A stretch of 64,000 nucleotides of DNA from Leptospira kobayashii (GTDB taxonomy: Bacteria; Spirochaetota; Leptospiria; Leptospirales; Leptospiraceae): assembly GCF_003114835.2 (NCBI RefSeq), contig NZ_AP025028.1:2942001-3006000 (forward strand), given 5' to 3'. Below the pieces are notes generated by a model. That model was not told the origin of the DNA, did no database searches, and worked only from the letters and a program-made list of their open reading frames with translations. The translations under genes were made by a program, and so were the position numbers. Positions 17,693 through 28,106 of the stretch are shown here, piece after piece (position 1 is the first letter of the stretch; each line of letters starts with the position of its first letter).

Positions 17693-18175
17693 TCAATACA
17701 ACAGTTCATCGGAAAAAATTTCTTCGTACTTTGTAAGTTTAAAAATGGGAATCGTATGAATGTCGGTAAATTCCTCTTTGTTTGCGGGAAGAACTTTCTT
17801 TTCATGAAATGCTTTCCTTTTCCCCCGCGCGTCAAATCCGAAATAATAATAACCCATCCAAACGCCTGTCACACGGTAAGGATTTCCCGGAAAAAGATCT
17901 TTTACGAATTCTTCACCGTCCAAATCGAATTTGTTCCTTCTGTATTGGTAATGAATTTCATGCCCGTTCCAATCGTAAAAGACTACAAAATCCCCTTCCT
18001 TTCCTTTATAATATAACTTCCATTCTACGGGGAACTGATTCGTCTTTGCCCACTCTTCTTTTCCCTGAAGGATTCTTTTTTCGGAAAGAGAAATAGAACC
18101 GGAATATTTTCCTTCTTCCGTAGAAAGAGGCAAAACATATAAGACTAAAAATAAAAATCCGAAAACCCGGTTCAT
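17693..18175 (-). CDS. Hypothetical exported protein, 160 residues
   Basis: The protein starts with a clear signal peptide (RVFGFLFLVLYVLPLS, residues 3-18) and is then rich in Tyr, Lys and Glu with no recognisable domain. It sits directly after the HEAT-repeat gene (its ATG at 18175 abuts the stop at 18176) and 17 bases before the duplicated-motif lipoprotein, so these three reverse-strand envelope genes are probably one transcript. Function unknown. Confidence 0.7.
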   Translation of the reverse strand: MNRVFGFLFLVLYVLPLSTEEGKYSGSISLSEKRILQGKEEWAKTNQFPVEWKLYYKGKEGDFVVFYDWNGHEIHYQYRRNKFDLDGEEFVKDLFPGNPYRVTGVWMGYYYFGFDARGKRKAFHEKKVLPANKEEFTDIHTIPIFKLTKYEEIFSDELLY

Positions 18176-19526
18176 CTATTTCTCATTCAAAGGATCTTTT
18201 TCCTGAGTCTCTTTAGGATCAGGCTCCAACTCTTCCTTGATTTCCTTTCCCTGGATTTGATCGATCGCTTTTTTTGCCGCCTTCTGCACTTTCGGACTCG
18301 GATCTCTATCTTTTTTGTATTCCAATAATTCCAAAGCGGCAGGGTCTTTCATATTACCCATATGTTCGATCGCACGAAGGCGAACCATTGCGTCATCATC
18401 CCGGGCAAATTCGTTCAATTCCTGGAAGATTTCCTTATCTCCCATTACCACCAATGCACCGATCGTATAAATTTTCAATGACTGCGCCTTTTTGGCGTCC
18501 AGTTTTCCTGCCGTTTTTTTAAGAGAGTCCAATAATTCGAATAATTTTGGTTTGGCTGATACGGATTTCAATTTCCCGAGTGAATTGATCGCATAACAAC
18601 GGAGAGTGATCGGTTGGGATTCGTCAAATGCGGCTTCCTGCAGCATGGAATCGGCATTCGTATTTCCAACGGCACCGAAATAGAGTGCTATTTGCGCCCT
18701 CATATCAGGATGATTGAATTTTTCCTTGAATTTGGTTTCCAAAAATCCGGACGCATCCTTTCCACCGGGAAGGTCTGAAAGAGCATTGATATAAAGAGTG
18801 GTTGCATTCGAATTTTTGGCAAAATCTTCTTTTTTCAACTTTTCAATCAACGGAGAAACTGCCTCGGTTAACTTCAGTTTTTTGGCAGTGGAAACAGCCT
18901 GTTTGGAAACGTCTTCATTCGGATCTTCAAACAGAGAAATGATTGTGGCTTTGTTTTCCGAAAGACCTAGCTCGGAGACAGTACGAAGCATTACCACCTT
19001 CATACCCAAATCCTTTTCCACTTTCAACATCTCCGCCAATTGAATGTGCAATTCTTTGGAATGTTCCTTGGAAAATTTCAAAAGTTCGAATAACGCCTGT
19101 TTTCTTTCCTGGGAAGTTCCGTATTTCAATACCTTGGAAAGAACATCCCTTTTTTTATCCAGTTGTTCTTTGGTGAGTTCCTTCTTTGCGGGCACCGTCG
19201 AGGTTGCCTGAACGGGAGTCGTCACAGTTGTAGCAGGTGTTTCCGTTGCGGTAGGTTTTATATCCGAGGTAGATTTTTTCGAATCGTTCGTGTCCGTGGT
19301 CGAAGTTTTGACTTCGGTTTTTACCGGAGCGATTTCTTCTTTTTTGGGAACGGCCTCTTCTTTAGAAGTTTGTTTCGGAACAATCGGTTCCGAAACGGTC
19401 TGATTCGAAGTAGTTTTGTTAGTTGATTGAACTTCTTTTCCGGATTCTTTTTTTACCGACTTTTTCTTGCTAGGTTTTGCAGAAAGCCAGGAAAAAGAAA
19501 CGGATACCAAAAGAAGTAGAATTAGA

Positions 19527-19997
<471 letters not shown>

Positions 19998-20050
19998 TAT
20001 GGTAACCCTAAGCGATATTGAACCGGTTTCATAAAATGTCGACCCTCTTT

Positions 20051-22558
20051 TTAATCCAACTTATAGCTAGTTTGCGGAGGAACTGTGGACAAAAGAGGAA
20101 CCTTCCAAATATCTTTTGCGTATTCCCGAATGGTTCTATCCGACGAAAACTTGCCGGCCCGCGCTACGTTTAAAATCGCCTTTTTGGTCCATTCTTCCCT
20201 GTTTCGAAAATCCTGAGCTACTTTTTTCTGCATCTCATCATACGCTTTAAAATCAGCCATCAAAAGATAAGTGTCCGTATAAAACAAGCTATCATGAATC
20301 GGCATAAAAATGCCCAATTCGTTCTGAGAGAAAAAATTTTCTCGAATCATTCTGAGAATACGACTCATATCCTCGTTTTTTTCGATCCAATCCCGGGGAT
20401 TGTATCCGGATTGTTTGGCGGCAAAAACTTCTTCCGTTTTCAATCCGAAGATATAGATATTCTCTTTTCCCACTTCTTCCAACATTTCCACATTGGCACC
20501 GTCCAAAGTTCCAATGGTAAGGGCACCGTTTAACATGAATTTCATATTGCTCGTGCCGGATGCTTCCGTTCCCGCAGTTGAAATCTGTTCCGAAAGATTA
20601 GTTCCGGGAATGATTTTTTCCGCCAAGGATACCCGGTAATTCGGCAAAAAAACAACCTTTAGGCGACCCGCCACGTCTTTGTCATGATTTACAATGGAGG
20701 CAACATTATTGATCAGCTTGATGATGAGTTTCGCCATATAATATCCGGGGGCCGCTTTTCCTCCGAAAATCACAGTGCGTGGAGTGATCGTGATATTCGG
20801 ATTTTCTTTGATCCGTCTGTAAAGAGCGATGACCCGCAAAATATTCAAAAGTTGTCTTTTGTATTCGTGAAACCGTTTTACCTGCACGTCAATCATGGAG
20901 TCCGGATCGATTACGATCCCTGTATCGCCTTTGATGAGTTTGGCGAGATTCTGTTTGTTGACTTGTTTCACTTTTGCCCAGTCGTTTTGAAACTCAACAT
21001 CTCCAACGTGATTTTCCAAATCTCTTAATTTTTCAAGATCGGTAGCAAAGGAAGGCCCGATTTTTTTCGCAATCAAAGACGTCAAATTGGGGTTAGACTG
21101 AATTAGCCATCGTCTGGGTGTGATACCATTTGTTTTGTTATTGAATTTGTCAGGGAAAATCTTATAGAAAGATTTAAAAATCGTTTTGGTGATGAGGTCG
21201 GAATGTAATGCGGCAACACCGTTCACTTTGTTCGCACCTACCACTGCCAGATTCGCCATCCGAATCCGTTTCTCATTTCCTTCCTGGATGATACTTACTT
21301 CTTCGATTTCCGTTTCGTTCAGTTTCCCCGATTTTCGAACCTCTTCCAGAAATCTATGATTGATCTCGTAAATGATCTGCATATGTCGGGGCAGAAGGGT
21401 TTCGATCAGACTCACCTTCCAGGTTTCCAAAGCTTCCGGTAAAACGGTATGATTGGTATAAGAAAATATCCTGGTGGTCAGATCCCAAGCCCTGTCCCAG
21501 TCCCAATCTTCGACATCCAATAAAATCCGCATGAGTTCCGAAATCCCGATACTGGGATGGGTATCATTCAATTGGATTGCAATTTTGTCGGACAGATGTT
21601 CCAAACTAACATTTGCTTGTTTGTGCTGCGAGATGATGTCCTGAAGGGAAGCACAAACCATAAAATACTGTTGTTTAAGCCTAAGCATTTTACCTTGTTC
21701 CGTCGTATCGTTCGGATAGAGAACTTTGGAAATATTTTCGGAAATGGATTTGTCCTGAACCGCTTTCATATAATCGCCGTGGTTGAAATAATCCAAATTG
21801 AACTCTTCGGAAGATTTGGCAGTCCAAAGGCGGAGATAATTCACCGTACTCGTGTTAAATCCAGGCACGGGGCAATCGTGTGCGCTTGCGAGAACGGTTT
21901 CTCCGGGAATCCATTGGTATTGTAATTTTCCTTTGCCGGTGATATGAGTTTCCGTGTGACCGTAAAAACCTACCGAAAAAGTGATATCCGGGCGAATCAC
22001 TTCGTAAGGAACTCCGTCCGCATCCCAATGGTCAGGCATTTCCAACTGAGATCCGTTAGCAATGATTTGGTTGAAAATTCCGTAATCGTATCTGATTCCG
22101 TATCCGAAACCGGGGATATTCAAAGTCGCCATCGAATCCAAAAAACAAGCGGCAAGTCTTCCCAGACCCCCGTTTCCAAGTCCTGCGTCCATTTCGAATT
22201 CCAAAATGGATTCCAAATCGAATCCGAAACTGCCTATCATCTGTTTGATGATATCGTAAAGCCCCAAATTGATAAGTGCGTTCATCAAAGTGCGACCCAT
22301 AAGAAATTCGAGGGAGAAATAATATATTTTTTTGGGGTCTTCTTTCCTGTAACGTTCGTTAGTTACATTCAAACGGTCGATTAAAAAATCCCTGACCGTA
22401 TGACCCAATGCTTTGTAGATGTCGGCATTTCCGAGTGTGTATTTGTTTTTGCCGATCGTATATTCCAGGTGGTGGGCAAATTGTTTTTCTAAGGAAACTA
22501 AGTCTGCTTTCTGTTCTTCGGAAAGTAATGTGATGAGGCGATTATTTTCTACGATCAT
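20051..22558 (-). CDS. glgP: Glycogen/starch/maltodextrin phosphorylase
   Basis: This enzyme releases glucose-1-phosphate from alpha-1,4-glucans. The protein of about 835 residues carries the family landmarks in order: [19 protein letters not shown], the [18 protein letters not shown] substrate-site region, [14 protein letters not shown], and the PLP site [16 protein letters not shown], in which the Lys binds the cofactor. The frame is open to a TTG at 22594, but the ATG at 22558, with a purine-rich AGGGAGGGG upstream, is a better start. An inverted repeat with a U-run lies just before the gene. It lies downstream of the DUF192 gene on the same strand. Confidence 0.93.
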   Translation of the reverse strand: MIVENNRLITLLSEEQKADLVSLEKQFAHHLEYTIGKNKYTLGNADIYKALGHTVRDFLIDRLNVTNERYRKEDPKKIYYFSLEFLMGRTLMNALINLGLYDIIKQMIGSFGFDLESILEFEMDAGLGNGGLGRLAACFLDSMATLNIPGFGYGIRYDYGIFNQIIANGSQLEMPDHWDADGVPYEVIRPDITFSVGFYGHTETHITGKGKLQYQWIPGETVLASAHDCPVPGFNTSTVNYLRLWTAKSSEEFNLDYFNHGDYMKAVQDKSISENISKVLYPNDTTEQGKMLRLKQQYFMVCASLQDIISQHKQANVSLEHLSDKIAIQLNDTHPSIGISELMRILLDVEDWDWDRAWDLTTRIFSYTNHTVLPEALETWKVSLIETLLPRHMQIIYEINHRFLEEVRKSGKLNETEIEEVSIIQEGNEKRIRMANLAVVGANKVNGVAALHSDLITKTIFKSFYKIFPDKFNNKTNGITPRRWLIQSNPNLTSLIAKKIGPSFATDLEKLRDLENHVGDVEFQNDWAKVKQVNKQNLAKLIKGDTGIVIDPDSMIDVQVKRFHEYKRQLLNILRVIALYRRIKENPNITITPRTVIFGGKAAPGYYMAKLIIKLINNVASIVNHDKDVAGRLKVVFLPNYRVSLAEKIIPGTNLSEQISTAGTEASGTSNMKFMLNGALTIGTLDGANVEMLEEVGKENIYIFGLKTEEVFAAKQSGYNPRDWIEKNEDMSRILRMIRENFFSQNELGIFMPIHDSLFYTDTYLLMADFKAYDEMQKKVAQDFRNREEWTKKAILNVARAGKFSSDRTIREYAKDIWKVPLLSTVPPQTSYKLD

Positions 22559-22593
22559 GGAGGAGAAGTCTAACCCCTCCCTGACCGCTTTCA

Positions 22594-22618
22594 AGTAAAA
22601 AGAGAGGGATTAATCCCT
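22594..22618 (-). terminator. Palindrome plus U-run between DUF192 gene and glgP
   Basis: AGGGATTAATCCCT (22605-22618) is a perfect 14-base palindrome. Read on the reverse strand it is followed by CTC and then five T residues, a short intrinsic-terminator-like arrangement. It overlaps the end of the DUF192 gene and lies 37-60 bases upstream of the glgP ATG, so it could end the upstream transcript or act as an attenuator for glgP. The stem is only 5-6 base pairs, so it may be weak. Confidence 0.38.
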
Positions 22619-23065
22619 TGCGGAAATTTTCTTTTCCAAAATCAGAATGGCGTCTTTTCCGATTTTGTTTTTGGCAAACCAACCTTGGTTCACTTCCAAG
22701 GCATATTTGGCCGGATTCAAAGAATTGTAGACCTCTGTGGTTTGGTTGGGTTTCATATCGTGGGTTTCCAAAAGCCTCAAATCTTCTCCGAAATAGCCGA
22801 CTGTCAGAGGAATTAACGTGTTTTTCATCCAAAAGGAAAGGTATTCCGCTTTGGGAAAAACGAATAACATCCCTTCATCTTCCCCCATTTCCTTTCGGTG
22901 CATAAGCCCCACTGCCCTGGAACTAGGATTGTTTGCCACTTCCAATTTCAGAGAGCGGTTTCCGATCGAGGCAAAGATAACATCCGTCTGAACCGGGGCG
23001 GATTCCGTCCGACCGCAATTCACCACAAACCATAGAATGAAAATCAATGTTATCCGAGCTTTCAT
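22610..23065 (-). CDS. DUF192-family lipoprotein
   Basis: A lipoprotein signal (residues 1-17, cysteine in FVVNCGRT) precedes a complete DUF192 domain: LEVANNPSSRAVGLMHRKEM, MLFVFPKAEYLSFWMKNTLI, PLTVGYFGEDLRLLE, and a C-terminal KYALEVNQGWFAKNKIGKD. DUF192 proteins form a small beta-barrel fold and are common in exported proteins of unknown function. The gene starts 3 bases after the stop of the enoyl-CoA hydratase gene and is probably co-transcribed with it. Confidence 0.88.
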   Translation of the reverse strand: MKARITLIFILWFVVNCGRTESAPVQTDVIFASIGNRSLKLEVANNPSSRAVGLMHRKEMGEDEGMLFVFPKAEYLSFWMKNTLIPLTVGYFGEDLRLLETHDMKPNQTTEVYNSLNPAKYALEVNQGWFAKNKIGKDAILILEKKISARD

Positions 23066-23068
23066 GAC

Positions 23069-23839
23069 CTAACCTCCGAAATTCGGCTTTCTTTTTTCGA
23101 GAAATGCCCCGAGTCCTTCTTTGGATTCCGTATTCGCAAAAAGGCCGCCGAACAATTGTTTTTCCCAGTCCATTCCCTTGTCAAGCGTTGCTTCCAATCC
23201 CTGACGGATTGCGGACTTTGCAGCCTTAATGGCGAGAGGCCCCCTGGTAAGAATAGTAGAAATCAATTTCTCCGATTCTGCAATCAATTCCTCGGGAGCT
23301 ATGATTTTATTGATAATTCCCAAACGATATCCTTCATCCGCGGTAATCATATCTCCACTGAAAATAAGTTCGCTTGCGCGTCCCACTCCGATGAGTCTCG
23401 GTAATCTTTGCGATCCTCCGAATCCCGGAATGAGTCCGAGAGATACTTCGGGCAGTCCTAGCTTTGCACCCGGAACCGCATAACGAATATCACATGCGAG
23501 AGCAAGTTCGAGTCCGCCTCCCAAAGAAAATCCGTTGATCGCTGCGACGGATACGAGAGGAGATAATTCCAATTTTCTAAACACGGATTGGCCTAAGTCG
23601 GAAAATTGATTTCCTTCTTTTTCTCCGTATTCTTTCATCTTGGCAATATCGGCACCCGCGACGAAGGCTTTTCCTTCACCGGTCAGAATAAAAGCGCGAA
23701 TGGAAGGATCGGATTCAAGCGTTTTTACAGCTTCCCCTATCTCGGTAATGAGTTCCGCATTCAATGCGTTCAATGCTTCGGGTCTTTTGATCGTTACCAA
23801 AGCGTAATTGGTTTTTTTTTGTATTTCTAAAAAAGGCAA
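23069..23839 (-). CDS. Enoyl-CoA hydratase/crotonase-family protein
   Basis: The 256 residues are a full crotonase domain. The oxyanion-hole segments are visible (AFVAGADIAKM and FSLGGGLELALACDIRYA), and both catalytic glutamates of hydratases are in place (GLEL in the latter and GLPEVSLGLIPGFGG), which favours true 2-enoyl-CoA hydratase activity in fatty-acid oxidation over other crotonase reactions. Leptospira grow on long-chain fatty acids, which fits. It is followed 3 bases later by the DUF192 gene. Confidence 0.93.
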   Translation of the reverse strand: MPFLEIQKKTNYALVTIKRPEALNALNAELITEIGEAVKTLESDPSIRAFILTGEGKAFVAGADIAKMKEYGEKEGNQFSDLGQSVFRKLELSPLVSVAAINGFSLGGGLELALACDIRYAVPGAKLGLPEVSLGLIPGFGGSQRLPRLIGVGRASELIFSGDMITADEGYRLGIINKIIAPEELIAESEKLISTILTRGPLAIKAAKSAIRQGLEATLDKGMDWEKQLFGGLFANTESKEGLGAFLEKRKPNFGG

Positions 23840-23856
23840 AATGGATCTCCGTTTGT

Positions 23857-25221
23857 TTAATCTACTTCTAATAATAAAAACATAGTATCATCGGCAAATG
23901 CTTCAATTCCAAATTCCGATTTCAGTTCCTGTAAAATTGCATCTTCCAATTCGTGTAGTTCGGTCAAAGCTCGGTTTTTATTGAGGATTTGCAAAAAACC
24001 CTCCGCTCCTAATTCTTCCCCGCGCGAAGTCACGGACTCAATCAAACCGTCCGTATAAATCACAAACCTGTCTCCCGATGCAAAGCTCAGTAATTTTTCC
24101 TGAACGATGGGAGAACGGATATTGAACCCCAGGATGGCGCCGTTGGTTTCAATCTCGGAAAAAAGATCCGCCTTTGGTGCGTGGATCAGATAAGGATGTC
24201 CTGCGTTTCCTATATTTAATCTTTTTTCTACAAAATCAAAAAACAGATACACTGCAGATGCATGGTATTTGTTCAGATCTTTGGCCAATCTTTCATCCAG
24301 GTATTCCAATAATTTGCCGGGAGAAAGTTTGAAACGATAAGGAATCGTAGAAACCAAAACCTTCATAATAGAGGCAACCATCGCGGAAGAAATTCCATGT
24401 CCCGCAACATCGGTCAGAAACACTCCAACGTTTCCTTCCCGGAGTTGTACAAAATCGAAAAAGTCACCTCCGATCAGATTCGGATTTTTTCTATAGTATT
24501 TGTATTTGATGCCGGGGATTTTCAGATCTTTGGGAAAGAGTGCATCTTGTACTTTTTTTGCAAGTTCCAACTCCTGCTGCATGTATCTTCTTTCTTCGGA
24601 TAACTTGTATAAGTCTGAGATGTTCTTTCTTTTGTTTAAAATAAAAACGCTTCCTATTAACGCAGATCCGGTAAAAATAAAAATAGGAAAGACCCGTGAG
24701 AGAAGAGAAGTCGACTCGACTATGTTTGCCGGTATAAAATAAATATACACCAAATGAAAGAATACAAAATACACTCCCCCGTAAATACAACTCAAACGAT
24801 CCAGACGCAAACTATAAAGCAAAACGGGAACACTCATTGCCATCAAATAGGCGTTAGAGAGATAAAAATTTTCCAAACTGGGGGCGCGAACTAATGCGGA
24901 ACATACAGCCGCATAAAGCAACGCGTCGGAAACAAACCCGCTGAAAAAAATGATAAATCCCAGTTTGTTTGTCTTCGCATAGTTTTGCGAAAGCAAAACA
25001 AGTCTAGCGATTGTGATCCCGAAAAGATAAGGGAGCATATCCGGGATAAACGAAAAAAACGGAGGAAGGATAAGTAAAAAATAAGTACTGAAATGAATTA
25101 AAAATGCGTATAGAATATAAACCCTATCATACTTCAGCTCTACTAACTGGAACACTTGCGTATCGGATTGACTCGGCTGTTTGAATAGATCGTGAAAATA
25201 ACGAAAAAAAGTCTGAGACAA
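23857..25221 (-). CDS. Membrane SpoIIE/RsbU-type PP2C phosphatase
   Basis: The N-terminal half (residues about 30-210) has six hydrophobic helices with short loops. A short coiled linker (EERRYMQQELELAKKVQDAL) of the type found before RsbU/SpoIIE phosphatases leads to the PP2C domain, with GGDFFDFVQL and FLTDVAGHGISSAMVASIM supplying the metal-binding aspartates, and ASGDRFVIYTDGLIES near the end. Such phosphatases dephosphorylate STAS anti-anti-sigma proteins in partner-switching systems. A STAS protein is encoded at 55.0 kb, but there is no direct link. The gene abuts the exported 113-residue gene at 25222. Confidence 0.92.
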   Translation of the reverse strand: MSQTFFRYFHDLFKQPSQSDTQVFQLVELKYDRVYILYAFLIHFSTYFLLILPPFFSFIPDMLPYLFGITIARLVLLSQNYAKTNKLGFIIFFSGFVSDALLYAAVCSALVRAPSLENFYLSNAYLMAMSVPVLLYSLRLDRLSCIYGGVYFVFFHLVYIYFIPANIVESTSLLSRVFPIFIFTGSALIGSVFILNKRKNISDLYKLSEERRYMQQELELAKKVQDALFPKDLKIPGIKYKYYRKNPNLIGGDFFDFVQLREGNVGVFLTDVAGHGISSAMVASIMKVLVSTIPYRFKLSPGKLLEYLDERLAKDLNKYHASAVYLFFDFVEKRLNIGNAGHPYLIHAPKADLFSEIETNGAILGFNIRSPIVQEKLLSFASGDRFVIYTDGLIESVTSRGEELGAEGFLQILNKNRALTELHELEDAILQELKSEFGIEAFADDTMFLLLEVD

Positions 25222-25563
25222 TTATGGTTCTCCCCACAGCAAGCTACGAATTTCCGAACCGATTAGGGTTATGGTGAAAGCCTTTCCAGAGTCAAGGTAA
25301 TTGTCCAATGTATTCGCAAGTTCGAGAGCTTTTTTCTCATCTTCCATTCGAAAGAAAAACGGATGGGAACTCGCTTTGTAGTTGTAAGGAAATCTCTCCG
25401 AGACAAGAAGAGTCACCCGGAAATGATCCGTTCTTGCTTCCAGCACGATATGGCTCACCTCTTTTCGGGAAAGCACCCTGGTAGTCGGCAGCCGGTTCCA
25501 AGGGTTCGATTGGGAAAGAACCGGCAGAAAAAGTAAAAAACTTAGGAAAACCAGCCGTGCCAT
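25222..25563 (-). CDS. Small exported hypothetical protein
   Basis: The 113-residue protein starts with a signal peptide (LVFLSFLLFLPVLSQS, residues 4-19) and has no domain I recognise. The stop is adjacent to the start of the phosphatase gene at 25221, so the two are co-transcribed and likely translationally coupled; a periplasmic accessory or sensor partner of the phosphatase is a reasonable guess only. Its ATG lies 38 bases from the start of the divergent lipoprotein gene. Confidence 0.7.
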   Translation of the reverse strand: MARLVFLSFLLFLPVLSQSNPWNRLPTTRVLSRKEVSHIVLEARTDHFRVTLLVSERFPYNYKASSHPFFFRMEDEKKALELANTLDNYLDSGKAFTITLIGSEIRSLLWGEP

Positions 25564-25601
25564 ATGTTAGAATTTTCGGTATTTCAGGTGAATCGATCCA
25601 T

Positions 25602-26630
25602 ATGAAAAATATTTTTAAATCCATTCTAATCGGAATCTGTCTCACCGGTTTCCAATGCAAGCCCCATCCTCCCCACTTCGATCTCAATCCTTATGCCGAC
25701 TGGAGCTTGAATGACCCTGGGTTGCAGCGAAGTTCCCTTTCTTTTCCTTTGGCACCGACTTGGGACGCCAGAGTCAGAACTTTGGACAAAGTCCACACCC
25801 AAACCTTGGTCAGTCTGAACAAAATCGACGGGTATGAGGAAATCCCGGAAAAATCCGACAAGGAAGAATTGTTTGCAGCAAAACTCGCATTAATACATAA
25901 AAGTCTTCCGGAAAAAGTTTCGGTTCTGATGGATCGCTACTTGTACGGAATCTACTTTGTAAAAAACCTAGGGACCACAGGTGTAACAGGAATTATACGA
26001 TACAACAAGGAACCTATAGGAGGGATTGTATTTTTAGATACCGATTTTTTAAATCGAACTGCAAATGATTGGGCAACCTTCAAAGAAAAATCTGTTTTCA
26101 CGGAACCGGAAGGAAAACAGATCCGTGTGATTTTGGAGAAGGAAGAAAACAACACTGACGTTGCCGCTCTCGAATTCATACTCCTGCATGAATTCGGACA
26201 TATACTTGCCACTGTAGAATCCCATGCACCCGATTACAGCGAAACGAAGCGGGATTATAGAAATTTGCCTTTTTTCAAAGGAATCTGGATCGGAGAATCC
26301 GTCTCGGAATTCGACGAAGACGATTTTACCGAAAGAAAAAAAATAAAATTCTACGGTAAAGAAAAAATCAACCTGATCCCGGAAGGATTGAACCTTTACA
26401 AAAAACTTCACGACTTGCCGTTTGTCACTTTGTATGCAGCTACCAATGCGGACGATTCGTACGCAGAAGCGTTTGTTTCCTATGTCCATATGGTTTTGCA
26501 GGGTAGACCGTATGAAGTTCAACTTACCGAACCGAATGCAAAATCGATTATTTTCAGAAACGGAATTTTAAGAGACGAAGGCGAACAATCCAGGAAATTT
26601 TTTGACAAAATTCTAAACACAAAAGAATAG
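25602..26630 (+). CDS. Lipoprotein with zinc-metalloprotease motif HEFGH
   Basis: I chose the ATG at 25602 because it begins a good lipoprotein signal (KNIFKSILIGICLTGFQC, lipidated Cys19); the frame is open 15 codons upstream. The mature protein contains HEFGH at residues 196-200, the HExxH zinc site of gluzincin proteases, followed about 50 residues on by an acidic stretch and, further on, an ADDSYAEAFVSYV helix that can supply the third ligand Glu. I do not recognise the exact family. It is divergent from the phosphatase-linked small gene. A second lipoprotein with a similar plan lies at 41582. Confidence 0.78.
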   Translation: MKNIFKSILIGICLTGFQCKPHPPHFDLNPYADWSLNDPGLQRSSLSFPLAPTWDARVRTLDKVHTQTLVSLNKIDGYEEIPEKSDKEELFAAKLALIHKSLPEKVSVLMDRYLYGIYFVKNLGTTGVTGIIRYNKEPIGGIVFLDTDFLNRTANDWATFKEKSVFTEPEGKQIRVILEKEENNTDVAALEFILLHEFGHILATVESHAPDYSETKRDYRNLPFFKGIWIGESVSEFDEDDFTERKKIKFYGKEKINLIPEGLNLYKKLHDLPFVTLYAATNADDSYAEAFVSYVHMVLQGRPYEVQLTEPNAKSIIFRNGILRDEGEQSRKFFDKILNTKE

Positions 26631-26672
26631 ATTACTTGCCAGAATTCCGTATTCATTTAGGCTTGCTCTCCT

Positions 26673-28001
26673 ATGCGAAAGTCCCTTTTTCCGGGTTTTG
26701 TTCTATTATACAGTACATTCACCTATCCCGTATTTGGTGAAACGGACAAAGAAAAGGAACCAAAAAAAGTAACCGTTGAAGCTTCCGCGGAAATCGTTTC
26801 CGACTTCCTCTGGAGAGGGATTTCCCTTGCCGGAGAAAATTTGCGAAGAAGAAACGGAGAGTCCTATTCCTCTCTCACCTACGCACCCGCACTACAACCT
26901 ACTATCAATATATTCTCTCCTGAAAAAACCTTTCAAATCCAATTATTCGGAAATTTCCAATTAACCGATCGCGGCGACAAGGATTCGGACAAAAGATTAT
27001 TTCAATCCACATCGGGGGGAGTCGGCCCATCTTACATAAGTGAAGAATCGAAATATTGGGATCCTTACAATCAGGACGCTTGTGCACAAGCAATGCAAAG
27101 CCAGCTAACGAACGCAAGCGGTGACCTCGCCCAATGCGGAAGCAGAGTTCCCGGGAGAGATGTGAATCAGAAACAGGAACCGAACGGAATGAGGCGTTCC
27201 GACGGATTGTTCGTAGTCTTTGCTTACCATTTTGATCCGACCAAATTGGGGAGTTTCTCCGGAGGGATCTGGTTTTACAACACATTTCACAAATCCCCCG
27301 CATTCGCGTTGGCAGCACCGATTCAAACCCCCAACCCGTATGCCTCCGGAGGAACAGGGCTCCCGTATTCACCAAATACATTCAATGCGAATAATTCCAA
27401 CGCGATCACAAGGCTTTCCTGGCATGAATATTTTATTGTTTGGAAATTTCCTTTTTTGAAAGACTACGAACCTACTCTCTCTTTTTTCACGCAATATTCT
27501 ACGGAAAACGGAGGATACATGGCAGGTAGGAATTATATATCTTTCAGCGTGGCAAGAGAATTCAGAAAAGATGAATTTTTCAGAATCCATCCTTCCGTAA
27601 ACGTGGGTTATGCGATGGGAAATAACGCAATCGACAATAGAAACGGAATCCAGGATATAACGAGCACTCTTACCTTCTTCTTCGGAGACTTTTTTGTCCG
27701 GGGAGGCAATGTCTATCGCCCGGATCTCTATGTCTGGGATACAAATAATGCATTCGGATATGCAGGGGGAGATCCCAACCGGGCGACCTGGAACAGAACT
27801 TCTTCCGACGGACTGGTTCCCGATCCGTCCAAAATGTACGGCCCTGCCAATACTTTCATCCTGAACTCAATCGACTCTTTTTCTTCCGGGAATGCCGCTG
27901 CCGACTCCGTAGCGAAGATATGGGCCCGGGAAAAATACACTCTCCAGAAAATCCCCCAGATATTATTTTACTTTAGCTTTGGTTATACGCATACTTTCTG
28001 A
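26673..28001 (+). CDS. Outer-membrane protein, TorF-family-like putative porin
   Basis: A signal peptide (MRKSLFPGFVLLYSTFTYPV) is followed by about 420 residues of alternating beta strands. The first strand, VEASAEIVSDFLWRGIS, matches the start seen in TorF-type putative porins (SxDYxxRGxS). There is a Cys pair in a loop (QDACAQAM and LAQCGSR) that could form a disulfide. The C-terminus ends in aromatic FSFGYTHTF, the outer-membrane insertion signature. It follows the lipoprotein gene by 42 bases on the same strand. Confidence 0.78.
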   Translation: MRKSLFPGFVLLYSTFTYPVFGETDKEKEPKKVTVEASAEIVSDFLWRGISLAGENLRRRNGESYSSLTYAPALQPTINIFSPEKTFQIQLFGNFQLTDRGDKDSDKRLFQSTSGGVGPSYISEESKYWDPYNQDACAQAMQSQLTNASGDLAQCGSRVPGRDVNQKQEPNGMRRSDGLFVVFAYHFDPTKLGSFSGGIWFYNTFHKSPAFALAAPIQTPNPYASGGTGLPYSPNTFNANNSNAITRLSWHEYFIVWKFPFLKDYEPTLSFFTQYSTENGGYMAGRNYISFSVAREFRKDEFFRIHPSVNVGYAMGNNAIDNRNGIQDITSTLTFFFGDFFVRGGNVYRPDLYVWDTNNAFGYAGGDPNRATWNRTSSDGLVPDPSKMYGPANTFILNSIDSFSSGNAAADSVAKIWAREKYTLQKIPQILFYFSFGYTHTF

Positions 28002-28049
28002 ACTTCAGTTCATATCCCAATCAAAAATTCCGATTTCCTTTCTAATTTC

Positions 28050-28077
28050 TTGACAAATTAAAAATGATAAAGAGAAT
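28050..28077 (+). promoter_or_regulatory. Candidate sigma-70-type promoter of the che operon
   Basis: TTGACA at 28050-28055 is a perfect -35 hexamer. With a 16-base spacer, GAGAAT at 28072-28077 matches four of six -10 consensus positions. The site lies about 30 bases before the MCP ATG at 28107 in the only non-coding stretch (105 bases) ahead of the operon. A GAGG element lies about 11 bases before the ATG. This is a sequence guess without experimental support. Confidence 0.4.
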
Positions 28078-28106
28078 CTTTCCAACTTTGTGAGGTACTT
28101 ATTCAT

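Noticed and set aside
21944..22384. Forward open frame of 146 codons within glycogen phosphorylase
   Set aside because: Antisense to highly conserved enzyme sequence; no signal, motif or ribosome-binding site.
25557..26630. Frame-extended start of the zinc-motif lipoprotein upstream of its signal peptide
   Set aside because: The ATG at 25602 begins a clean lipoprotein signal; the 15 extra residues would block signal function.
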